From Bacillus niameyensis (GTDB lineage Bacteria; Bacillota; Bacilli; Bacillales; Bacillaceae_C): 37,965 bases of DNA. Made by a program: the position numbers and the translations under genes. This document shows, in pieces, positions 1 through 8,817 of the stretch. The notes under the pieces were generated by a model. It did no database searches, was not told where the DNA came from, and was given only the letters and a program-made list of their open reading frames with translations. The stretch covers positions 225,184 through 263,148 of the forward strand of contig NZ_LN831197.1 in assembly GCF_001375535.1 (NCBI RefSeq), given 5' to 3'. Numbering within the stretch: position 1 is the stretch's first letter; the number at the start of each line of letters is the position of its first letter.

Positions 1-3000
1 TTTCTCTATCCAAGAGTATTTTTCTCTATCCAAGAGTATTTTTCTCTATCCAAGAGTATTTTTCTCTATCCAAGAGTATTTTTCTCTATCCAAGAGTATT
101 TTTCTCTATCCAAGAGTATTTTTCTCTATCCAAGAGTATTTTTCTCTATCCAAGAGTATTTTTCTCTATCCAAGAGTATTTTTCTCTATCCAAGAGTATT
201 TTTCTCTATCCAAGAGTATTTTTCTCTATCCAAGAGTATTTTTCTCTATCCAAGAGTATTTTTCTCTATCCAAGAGTATTTTTCTCTATCCAAGAGTATT
301 TTTCTCTATCCAAGAGTATTTTTCTCTATCCAAGAGTATTTTTCTCTATCCAAGAGTATTTTTCTCTATCCAAGAGTATTTTTCTCTATCCAAGAGTATT
401 TTTCTCTATCCAAGAGTATTTTTCTCTATCCAAGAGTATTTTTCTCTATCCAAGAGTATTTTTCTCTATCCAAGAGTATTTTTCTCTATCCAAGAGTATT
501 TTTCTCTATCCAAGAGTATTTTTCTCTATCCAAGAGTATTTTTCTCTATCCAAGAGTATTTTTCTCTATCCAAGAGTATTTTTCTCTATCCAAGAGTATT
601 TTTCTCTATCCAAGAGTATTTTTCTCTATCCAAGAGTATTTTTCTCTATCCAAGAGTATTTTTCTCTATCCAAGAGTATTTTTCTCTATCCAAGAGTATT
701 TTTCTCTATCCAAGAGTATTTTTCTCTATCCAAGAGTATTTTTCTCTATCCAAGAGTATTTTTCTCTATCCAAGAGTATTTTTCTCTATCCAAGAGTATT
801 TTTCTCTATCCAAGAGTATTTTTCTCTATCCAAGAGTATTTTTCTCTATCCAAGAGTATTTTTCTCTATCCAAGAGTATTTTTCTCTATCCAAGAGTATT
901 TTTCTCTATCCAAGAGTATTTTTCTCTATCCAAGAGTATTTTTCTCTATCCAAGAGTATTTTTCTCTATCCAAGAGTATTTTTCTCTATCCAAGAGTATT
1001 TTTCTCTATCCAAGAGTATTTTTCTCTATCCAAGAGTATTTTTCTCTATCCAAGAGTATTTTTCTCTATCCAAGAGTATTTTTCTCTATCCAAGAGTATT
1101 TTTCTCTATCCAAGAGTATTTTTCTCTATCCAAGAGTATTTTTCTCTATCCAAGAGTATTTTTCTCTATCCAAGAGTATTTTTCTCTATCCAAGAGTATT
1201 TTTCTCTATCCAAGAGTATTTTTCTCTATCCAAGAGTATTTTTCTCTATCCAAGAGTATTTTTCTCTATCCAAGAGTATTTTTCTCTATCCAAGAGTATT
1301 TTTCTCTATCCAAGAGTATTTTTCTCTATCCAAGAGTATTTTTCTCTATCCAAGAGTATTTTTCTCTATCCAAGAGTATTTTTCTCTATCCAAGAGTATT
1401 TTTCTCTATCCAAGAGTATTTTTCTCTATCCAAGAGTATTTTTCTCTATCCAAGAGTATTTTTCTCTATCCAAGAGTATTTTTCTCTATCCAAGAGTATT
1501 TTTCTCTATCCAAGAGTATTTTTCTCTATCCAAGAGTATTTTTCTCTATCCAAGAGTATTTTTCTCTATCCAAGAGTATTTTTCTCTATCCAAGAGTATT
1601 TTTCTCTATCCAAGAGTATTTTTCTCTATCCAAGAGTATTTTTCTCTATCCAAGAGTATTTTTCTCTATCCAAGAGTATTTTTCTCTATCCAAGAGTATT
1701 TTTCTCTATCCAAGAGTATTTTTCTCTATCCAAGAGTATTTTTCTCTATCCAAGAGTATTTTTCTCTATCCAAGAGTATTTTTCTCTATCCAAGAGTATT
1801 TTTCTCTATCCAAGAGTATTTTTCTCTATCCAAGAGTATTTTTCTCTATCCAAGAGTATTTTTCTCTATCCAAGAGTATTTTTCTCTATCCAAGAGTATT
1901 TTTCTCTATCCAAGAGTATTTTTCTCTATCCAAGAGTATTTTTCTCTATCCAAGAGTATTTTTCTCTATCCAAGAGTATTTTTCTCTATCCAAGAGTATT
2001 TTTCTCTATCCAAGAGTATTTTTCTCTATCCAAGAGTATTTTTCTCTATCCAAGAGTATTTTTCTCTATCCAAGAGTATTTTTCTCTATCCAAGAGTATT
2101 TTTCTCTATCCAAGAGTATTTTTCTCTATCCAAGAGTATTTTTCTCTATCCAAGAGTATTTTTCTCTATCCAAGAGTATTTTTCTCTATCCAAGAGTATT
2201 TTTCTCTATCCAAGAGTATTTTTCTCTATCCAAGAGTATTTTTCTCTATCCAAGAGTATTTTTCTCTATCCAAGAGTATTTTTCTCTATCCAAGAGTATT
2301 TTTCTCTATCCAAGAGTATTTTTCTCTATCCAAGAGTATTTTTCTCTATCCAAGAGTATTTTTCTCTATCCAAGAGTATTTTTCTCTATCCAAGAGTATT
2401 TTTCTCTATCCAAGAGTATTTTTCTCTATCCAAGAGTATTTTTCTCTATCCAAGAGTATTTTTCTCTATCCAAGAGTATTTTTCTCTATCCAAGAGTATT
2501 TTTCTCTATCCAAGAGTATTTTTCTCTATCCAAGAGTATTTTTCTCTATCCAAGAGTATTTTTCTCTATCCAAGAGTATTTTTCTCTATCCAAGAGTATT
2601 TTTCTCTATCCAAGAGTATTTTTCTCTATCCAAGAGTATTTTTCTCTATCCAAGAGTATTTTTCTCTATCCAAGAGTATTTTTCTCTATCCAAGAGTATT
2701 TTTCTCTATCCAAGAGTATTTTTCTCTATCCAAGAGTATTTTTCTCTATCCAAGAGTATTTTTCTCTATCCAAGAGTATTTTTCTCTATCCAAGAGTATT
2801 TTTCTCTATCCAAGAGTATTTTTCTCTATCCAAGAGTATTTTTCTCTATCCAAGAGTATTTTTCTCTATCCAAGAGTATTTTTCTCTATCCAAGAGTATT
2901 TTTCTCTATCCAAGAGTATTTTTCTCTATCCAAGAGTATTTTTCTCTATCCAAGAGTATTTTTCTCTATCCAAGAGTATTTTTCTCTATCCAAGAGTATT

Positions 3001-3447
3001 TTTCTCTATCCAAGAGTATTTTTCTCTATCCAAGAGTATTTTTCTCTATCCAAGAGTATTTTTCTCTATCCAAGAGTATTTTTCTCTATCCAAGAGTATT
3101 TTTCTCTATCCAAGAGTATTTTTCTCTATCCAAGAGTATTTTTCTCTATCCAAGAGTATTTTTCTCTATCCAAGAGTATTTTTCTCTATCCAAGAGTATT
3201 TTTCTCTATCCAAGAGTATTTTTCTCTATCCAAGAGTATTTTTCTCTATCCAAGAGTATTTTTCTCTATCCAAGAGTATTTTTCTCTATCCAAGAGTATT
3301 TTTCTCTATCCAAGAGTATTTTTCTCTATCCAAGAGTATTTTTCTCTATCCAAGAGTATTTTTCTCTATCCAAGAGTATTTTTCTCTATCCGAGAGTATT
3401 TTTCTCTATCCGAGAGTATTTTTCTCTATCCGAGAGTATTTTTCTCT
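1..3447. repeat. Giant 20-bp tandem repeat array (at least 172 copies)
   Basis: The unit TTTCTCTATCCAAGAGTATT repeats without interruption from base 1 to 3440 (172 full units), followed by a partial unit TTTCTCT to 3447. Copies are identical except the last three (3381-3440), which read CGAGAG where the others read CAAGAG. The window opens inside the array, so its true length is unknown. Each junction makes a T5 tract, giving one tract per 20 bp, close to two helical turns. Each unit also holds a short dyad, CTCT-N5-AGAG. The forward strand has no stop in any frame but also no ATG, GTG or TTG; the reverse strand has TAG in every frame. It sits just past the rnhC stop, where Bacillus genomes normally have the convergent pheT/rnhC junction (pheT is not visible). 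There are no unique spacers, so this is not a CRISPR array. Function unknown. Confidence 0.97.
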
Positions 3448-3461
3448 CTGGTCACACACAT

Positions 3462-4397
3462 TTATTGAATTCCGGCTAGTTTCTGCGCTTTCCCAGTATT
3501 TGCAAAATGTAATTTTGTAAATTCATTCAATGCATCTATCCCTTTTGCTTTAATCAGTCTTGCAGCATCTTGATCAACCTTAAATCCAGCCCCTTTAGTT
3601 AGTTTGAATCCAGCTTTATCACTTAGCTGATCAAAAGCTTTTAGAAATCCGTATCTCGCAATAATTGATGCTGCTGCAACCGAAAGATGGATACTTTCTG
3701 CCTTTGTACTAAAGTAAATATTATCGCGAATAATATTTTTCTGTCCTTGGAGATGACGATAATAAACGGGTGCTTCTGCAAATTGATCTACTAGGATAGC
3801 TTCTGGTTTTTCGGGGGATAATTTGTTCAACAAATGTCCGAGAGCTTGATTATGCAGTATGGCTGTCATTTTGCCTTGAGTCATACCCCGTGCCTGAAGT
3901 TGATTATATTTTTCGTTTGCTAATGTTAAACGACTGTAGGGTAAAAAGGTCAGTAAATCCTTGGCGATTTTAATAATTTGTTTGTCGGAAAGATTTTTTG
4001 AGTCCTGAACGCCTAATTCCTTCACAAGTTGTATTTGATCGTTACGAACGTAAGTTGCAACTACGACCAATGGGCCAAAATAATCTCCTTTACCGACCTC
4101 GTCAGAGCCCATACAAGATAGTAAAGAAATATCTGCAGGTAAAGGAGCACCTGATGACTTTACTTTAGACGGCTTTATTGGTGAATCAAGTGGTGCAACT
4201 CCCCAAATTTTAGACTCAGCTTCATTGCCGGGTCCTTGAAATAGTACTTTTCCTGAACGATAAGCGGTAATACTGCATCCATTTTTTTTTGCTGCAAATA
4301 CACTTCCGGGAGCGTTGTTCTCCTTCAAAAATGGTTTATAATAGGCTTTCATTTTTTCAATATCTATTTGAGTTACTTTAATGACGGTATTCGCCAA
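3462..4397 (-). CDS. rnhC: Ribonuclease HIII
   Basis: Cytoplasmic endonuclease that cuts the RNA strand of RNA-DNA hybrids and helps remove R-loops and primers. The protein is 311 aa, the usual length. Its N-terminal TBP-like substrate-binding domain (about residues 1-85) is followed by the RNase H fold with GSDEVGKGDYFGP at 97-109 (catalytic D99 and E100) and ILVDQFAE with D204. The stretch YFSTKAESIHLSVAAASIIAR is the conserved late motif. The start is TTG, with AAAAGGA about 10 nt upstream. The gene is divergent from the GH31 gene, and its 3' end stops 14 bp from the end of the 20-bp repeat array; I see no other terminator for it, so transcripts may run into the array. Confidence 0.96.
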   Translation of the reverse strand: MANTVIKVTQIDIEKMKAYYKPFLKENNAPGSVFAAKKNGCSITAYRSGKVLFQGPGNEAESKIWGVAPLDSPIKPSKVKSSGAPLPADISLLSCMGSDEVGKGDYFGPLVVVATYVRNDQIQLVKELGVQDSKNLSDKQIIKIAKDLLTFLPYSRLTLANEKYNQLQARGMTQGKMTAILHNQALGHLLNKLSPEKPEAILVDQFAEAPVYYRHLQGQKNIIRDNIYFSTKAESIHLSVAAASIIARYGFLKAFDQLSDKAGFKLTKGAGFKVDQDAARLIKAKGIDALNEFTKLHFANTGKAQKLAGIQ

Positions 4398-4509
4398 GTC
4401 GTCACGTCCTTTTGATTACTAGTATATTTTAGAGTTTATCATATATAATGATGTTTATTAATTACATTAGTTGAATGATGACAAAGGAAGGACTATAGGG
4501 AGAGATATT

Positions 4510-6039
4510 ATGAACAATCAACTTAAGTTAGAATTGTTAAATCATGAATACTGGTGGGGAGGAGCGGTATCAGATGGAGTTTCCATGCCATATGGAAATT
4601 CGGAGTTTGCTAGGCAATTAAATCCCGCATATACACCAAACCAGGCAAATCCGCTATTAATATCGAATAAGGGTAGATACATATGGTCTGATAAGCCTTA
4701 TAATTTTGAATTCAGAGATGGTTTTTTAAACATCTTCGATTGTGATGGAGAAATTAACAAAGGAGAAGGCTTTGAAAATTTGCGGGCCGTTTATAGCGCT
4801 GTTCAAGAAAGATATTTCCCTGCAAAAGGACAGATGTTGGAGCCATTAATGTTCACTGCACCACAATATAATACATGGATTGAATTAATGTATGATCAAA
4901 AGGAAGACAAAATCCTCGAGTATGCAGAAGCTATTATTAATAATGGTATGCCGCCTGGAATTTTGATGATTGACGATAATTGGCAGGAAGATTATGGAGT
5001 GTGGGAATTTCATCCGGGCCGGTTTCAAAAGCCGAAAAAGATGATTGAAAGATTGCATGAACTTGGTTTTAAAGTGATGCTATGGACGTGTCCTTTCGTT
5101 AGCCCCGATAGTGCAACTTATCGATTGTTAGCAGATAAAGATTATTTAATTAAAAATAAAAATGGAAGCATTGCCATAAGAGAGTGGTGGAATGGGTATA
5201 GTGCTGTTCTCGATTTGACAAATCCTCATGCCGTAGCTTGGTATAAATCCAAACTTGATTATTTAGTTAATGAGTATGGGGTTGATGGTTTTAAATTTGA
5301 TGCTGGGGATCCGATGTACTATCGTAATGACGATCAGTGTGAAATATCAATACATGCGAATGAGCATGCTGAGTATTTTGCGAAATTTGGTATGCAGTTT
5401 ACTTTAAATGAATTCCGGGCTTGTTGGAAAATGGCAGGCGAACCGATTGGGCAAAGATTGTGTGATAAATTACATAGTTGGGATACAAATGGACTCGGGT
5501 CGTTAATTCCTAATGGGCTTGCTCAAGGGTTAATGGGTTATGCATTTACATGTCCAGACATGATTGGTGGAGGCGAGTATCAAAATTTCATTGCTAATTC
5601 GGAGCGGTTAGATCAAGAGTTATTTGTACGTTATGCGCAATGTTCGGCTCTTTTCCCAATGATGCAGTTTTCAGCCGCACCATGGAGAATTCTCGATCAA
5701 GAACATTTCCAGTATTGTCTTGCTGCGGCTAATCTTCATCAGCAATTTGGAGAAGAGATTTTGGCGTTAGCTCATCATGCGGCGGATTCTGGAGAACCGA
5801 TTATTCGACATATGGCATTTAGTTTTCCGGATGAAGAGTTTGCTAGAGTGAATGATCAATTTATGCTTGGGGATCATATTTTAGTTGCTCCTGTTGTAGA
5901 AAAAGGGGCAATAGAAAGAATCATTCATTTTCCAGTAGGTACATGGCAAGGGGACGATGGAAGCATTATAGAAGGACCGTGTAAGCTTAATGTTCATGCG
6001 CCGTTATCAAGATTACCATGGTATAGAAAACAATCGTAA
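4510..6039 (+). CDS. Glycoside hydrolase family 31 protein
   Basis: Probable retaining alpha-glycosidase (alpha-glucosidase/xylosidase-like) without a signal peptide, so cytoplasmic. I chose ATG 4510 (509 aa), which has GGGAGAG 5 nt upstream; an in-frame TTG at 4471 lacks a good ribosome site. GH31 hallmarks are visible: MIDDNWQEDYG early in the barrel, DGFKFDAGDP with the likely nucleophile D264, and HSWDTNGLGS with the likely acid/base D325. It is shorter than many GH31 enzymes (600-800 aa) because the N-terminal beta-sandwich is reduced; the barrel looks complete. The substrate cannot be read from sequence. No transporter or regulator of sugar use is adjacent. In B. subtilis this position between rnhC and zapA is empty, so the gene is an accessory insertion. 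A terminator follows directly. Confidence 0.85.
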   Translation: MNNQLKLELLNHEYWWGGAVSDGVSMPYGNSEFARQLNPAYTPNQANPLLISNKGRYIWSDKPYNFEFRDGFLNIFDCDGEINKGEGFENLRAVYSAVQERYFPAKGQMLEPLMFTAPQYNTWIELMYDQKEDKILEYAEAIINNGMPPGILMIDDNWQEDYGVWEFHPGRFQKPKKMIERLHELGFKVMLWTCPFVSPDSATYRLLADKDYLIKNKNGSIAIREWWNGYSAVLDLTNPHAVAWYKSKLDYLVNEYGVDGFKFDAGDPMYYRNDDQCEISIHANEHAEYFAKFGMQFTLNEFRACWKMAGEPIGQRLCDKLHSWDTNGLGSLIPNGLAQGLMGYAFTCPDMIGGGEYQNFIANSERLDQELFVRYAQCSALFPMMQFSAAPWRILDQEHFQYCLAAANLHQQFGEEILALAHHAADSGEPIIRHMAFSFPDEEFARVNDQFMLGDHILVAPVVEKGAIERIIHFPVGTWQGDDGSIIEGPCKLNVHAPLSRLPWYRKQS

Positions 6040-6051
6040 GTTCGTTATTAA

Positions 6052-6083
6052 GGAACCAGTTTTAGCTCCTGGTTTCTTTTTTT
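6052..6083 (+). terminator. Rho-independent terminator after GH31 gene
   Basis: GGAACCAG pairs with CTGGTTTC across a short loop and is followed by a run of seven T. Confidence 0.75.
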
Positions 6084-6162
6084 CATTTAGACTTTATATT
6101 TCCATCTTTAGTCATTCATGATATGATAAATTGTAGGATTTTATCGAAATGAGGGAAATTGT

Positions 6163-6423
6163 TTGGCAGATAAAGAGAAAGTTCGAGTATCGGTCATGAT
6201 CTATGGAAAACAATATACAATTTCAGGTACCGAGCCTGCCGAGCATGTAATGAAAGTGGCGGGAACCGTCGACAAGAAGATGCGTGAAATTTACTCGGTG
6301 AATCCAAATCTTAATACGGAGTCATTAGCTGTATTAACGGCTGTTAACTCTATCCATGATTATATGAAACTACAAGAAGAATATCACCTTCTTCTGAAAG
6401 AATTTAATCGTTTAAAGGACTGA
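6163..6423 (+). CDS. zapA: Cell division protein ZapA
   Basis: Small cytoplasmic protein that binds and bundles FtsZ and stabilises the Z-ring. The protein is 86 aa, the usual Bacillus length. It has the N-terminal beta-hairpin region (VRVSVMIYGKQYTISG) and a C-terminal helix rich in leucine and charged residues (HDYMKLQEEYHLLLKEFNRL) that forms the dimeric coiled coil. The start is TTG, with GAGGGA about 6 nt upstream. It is followed after 7 nt by the CvpA-family gene, an arrangement conserved in Bacillus. Confidence 0.93.
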   Translation: MADKEKVRVSVMIYGKQYTISGTEPAEHVMKVAGTVDKKMREIYSVNPNLNTESLAVLTAVNSIHDYMKLQEEYHLLLKEFNRLKD

Positions 6424-6430
6424 AATAGTT

Positions 6431-6970
6431 ATGGTGGACTTGGCGATAGTTATTATTCTAATTATCGGTTTTATTGTAGGACTTAAAAGGGGTTTCATTT
6501 TACAACTGCTCCATATGATTGGTTTTATTGGATCATTTATCGTAGCATATCTTTATTATGATGAACTGGCACCGAAGCTAAAGCTTTGGATCCCTTATCC
6601 TGATGTTGGTTCGGGGGAGACCTTTAAAATGATATTGGATGGTGCGAATTTCGATGAGGCTTTTTATAGAGCAATTGCCTTTGTAATCATCTTTATTGCA
6701 GCTCGGATTGTACTAGGTATTATTGGCTCTGCATTAGATATTGTAGCCAGTTTACCAGTAATTAAAATATTAAATATTTGGGCTGGAGGTATATTAGGCT
6801 TAGTTGAAATGTATTTATTCCTATTTATACTTTTATATATTAGCGCACTTTTACCAGTTGAAATAGTTCAAAATGCTCTACAAGATTCTGCACTTGCTGA
6901 TACGATCTTGAAGAAAACGCCTTATTTTTCGGCCGAATTACAAAAATTATGGATCGATTTTGTAAAATAA
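6431..6970 (+). CDS. yshB: CvpA family membrane protein (YshB-like)
   Basis: Integral membrane protein of 179 aa with four hydrophobic segments, at about residues 3-15, 25-42, 80-105 and 118-145. The N-terminus (MVDLAIVIILIIGFIVGLKRGF) is the typical CvpA family signature. The E. coli family member is linked to colicin V export and purF regulation; the molecular role in Bacillus is not established. It is cotranscribed with zapA by position (7-nt gap), and a strong terminator follows. Confidence 0.88.
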   Translation: MVDLAIVIILIIGFIVGLKRGFILQLLHMIGFIGSFIVAYLYYDELAPKLKLWIPYPDVGSGETFKMILDGANFDEAFYRAIAFVIIFIAARIVLGIIGSALDIVASLPVIKILNIWAGGILGLVEMYLFLFILLYISALLPVEIVQNALQDSALADTILKKTPYFSAELQKLWIDFVK

Positions 6971-6975
6971 CTAGG

Positions 6976-7005
6976 AAACTTCTCTTTTTAAAAGAGAAGT
7001 TTTTC
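6976..7005 (+). terminator. Terminator after zapA-yshB
   Basis: An 11-bp perfect stem, AAACTTCTCTT with AAGAGAAGTTT, is followed by a T-rich tract. Confidence 0.88.
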
Positions 7006-7056
7006 TTTTAAGGGATGGTTTTGGTAGAATGTTAACAGGAGAATGAGGAACGGCTG

Positions 7057-8784
7057 GTGAATTATATGAAAGTCAATAAAAAAGATATTGTACGCTTGCT
7101 GGAGCAGATTGCTATTTATATGGAGTTAAAAGGAGAAAATCCTTTTAAAGTCGGGGCATTTCGGAAGGCGGCGAATGCACTAGAGGTAGATGATCGTAGT
7201 CTTTCAGAAATAGAGCATTTTACTGAAATATCTGGAATTGGAAAAGGGACAGAAGCAGTAATCGAGGAGTATTTACAAGAAGGTAAATCGAATGTTTTGG
7301 AAAACTTGCGTAATGAGGTGCCAAAAGGATTGATTCCTCTACTGCAACTTCCAGGGCTTGGCGGAAAAAAGATATCCAAACTCTATCAGGAGTTAGATGT
7401 CATCGACATAGATACTTTAAAAGAAGCGTGTGAAGCGGATCATGTTGCTCACTTAAAAGGGTTTGGCAAGAAGACGCAGGAAAATATATTAGCATCGATC
7501 GCACAGTTAGGTTCACAACCGGATCGTTTGCCAATAGCTTATATGTTGAAAATTGCCGAGCAAATCGAGGAACAATTAAAGGAAATTAAAGAGATTAGTC
7601 AATTTTCGAGGGCAGGCAGTTTACGGAGAGTGAGAGAGACAAGTAAAGATCTCGATTTTATAGTTGCAACAGATTCCCAAGCTTTAGTAAAGGAGAAACT
7701 GCTACAATTAACTGGGATGTCACAAGTAAGTGCTAGTGGAGATACAAAGGTAACCGTTATTTTTACAGGGAAATATGACGTATCAGTAGATTTTCGAATC
7801 GTCGCACCTGAAGAATTTGCATCTGCACTTCACCATTTTACTGGTTCAAAGGACCATAACATCCGAATGCGCCAATTTGCAAAAGAGCGTGGCGAGAAAA
7901 TTAGTGAATATGGTGTAGAAGTGATAGAAACTGGTGAAGTCTTAACGTTTGAACATGAGTCTGAATTGTATCACCATTTTAATCTGCCTTACATTCCTCC
8001 TGAAATTAGGGAAGATGGGAAAGAAGTAGATGATTTTAATGTTAGTACACAGCTGATTACACTGGAAGAGATAAAAGGCGACCTTCATATGCATACTACA
8101 TGGTCGGATGGAGCTTATTCTTTAGAAGAAATGGTTAATGCTTGCAGAAAAAAAGGCTATCGCTATATGGCAATTACTGATCACTCCGAATTTTTAAAAG
8201 TGGCAAATGGGCTTACACGAGATCGACTTAGAATGCAAATTGAGGAAATTCATCATCTAAATGAAAAATATAATGATATTACAATTTTAACTGGTATCGA
8301 GATGGACATTTTACCAGATGGCAGCTTGAATTTTGAAGATGATCTTCTCGCCGAACTCGATCTTGTCATTGCCTCGATTCATTCTAGTTTTTCGCAGCCG
8401 AGATCCAAAATAATGGAGCGATTAAAAAATGCATTAGAAAATCCACATATCGATATTATCGCACATCCAACGGGACGATTGATTGGCAGACGCGATGGTT
8501 ATGATGTAGATGTTGATCAGTTAATAGAGTGGGCAATGCAAACGAATACGGCTCTCGAGCTAAATGCCAATCCAGAGAGGTTGGATTTATCAGCTGTTTA
8601 TTTACGTAAAGCTCAGGAAGCTGGTGTGAAAATCGTGATTAACACAGATGCTCATAATATTAGAAATCTTGATTTTATGTCTCTTGGAGTATCTACCGCC
8701 AAGAAAGGCTGGATTGAGTCTCAATCTGTGATCAATGCGATGAGTTTGGAAGAGTTAAATCAATTTTTGAAAAGAAATGACTGA
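7057..8784 (+). CDS. polX: DNA polymerase/3'-5' exonuclease PolX
   Basis: Family X polymerase used in base-excision and gap repair. The protein is 575 aa, close to the roughly 570 of B. subtilis PolX. In order: a helix-hairpin-helix N-terminal region (about 1-150), a nucleotidyltransferase palm with SKDLDFIV (D198, D200) and VDF (D245), and a C-terminal PHP domain starting at GDLHMHTTWSDG (D342, H344, H346) that carries the Mn-dependent 3'-5' exonuclease. I chose GTG 7057, which has GAGGAA 6 nt upstream; ATG 7066 is an alternative. mutS2 follows after 33 nt, as in Bacillus. Confidence 0.95.
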   Translation: MNYMKVNKKDIVRLLEQIAIYMELKGENPFKVGAFRKAANALEVDDRSLSEIEHFTEISGIGKGTEAVIEEYLQEGKSNVLENLRNEVPKGLIPLLQLPGLGGKKISKLYQELDVIDIDTLKEACEADHVAHLKGFGKKTQENILASIAQLGSQPDRLPIAYMLKIAEQIEEQLKEIKEISQFSRAGSLRRVRETSKDLDFIVATDSQALVKEKLLQLTGMSQVSASGDTKVTVIFTGKYDVSVDFRIVAPEEFASALHHFTGSKDHNIRMRQFAKERGEKISEYGVEVIETGEVLTFEHESELYHHFNLPYIPPEIREDGKEVDDFNVSTQLITLEEIKGDLHMHTTWSDGAYSLEEMVNACRKKGYRYMAITDHSEFLKVANGLTRDRLRMQIEEIHHLNEKYNDITILTGIEMDILPDGSLNFEDDLLAELDLVIASIHSSFSQPRSKIMERLKNALENPHIDIIAHPTGRLIGRRDGYDVDVDQLIEWAMQTNTALELNANPERLDLSAVYLRKAQEAGVKIVINTDAHNIRNLDFMSLGVSTAKKGWIESQSVINAMSLEELNQFLKRND

Positions 8785-8817
8785 GTACGGGATATTAAGA
8801 GGGGGCAAGTAAACTCC

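Noticed and set aside
1-3447. CRISPR array
   Set aside because: The units are contiguous 20-mers with no unique spacers and no cas genes nearby.
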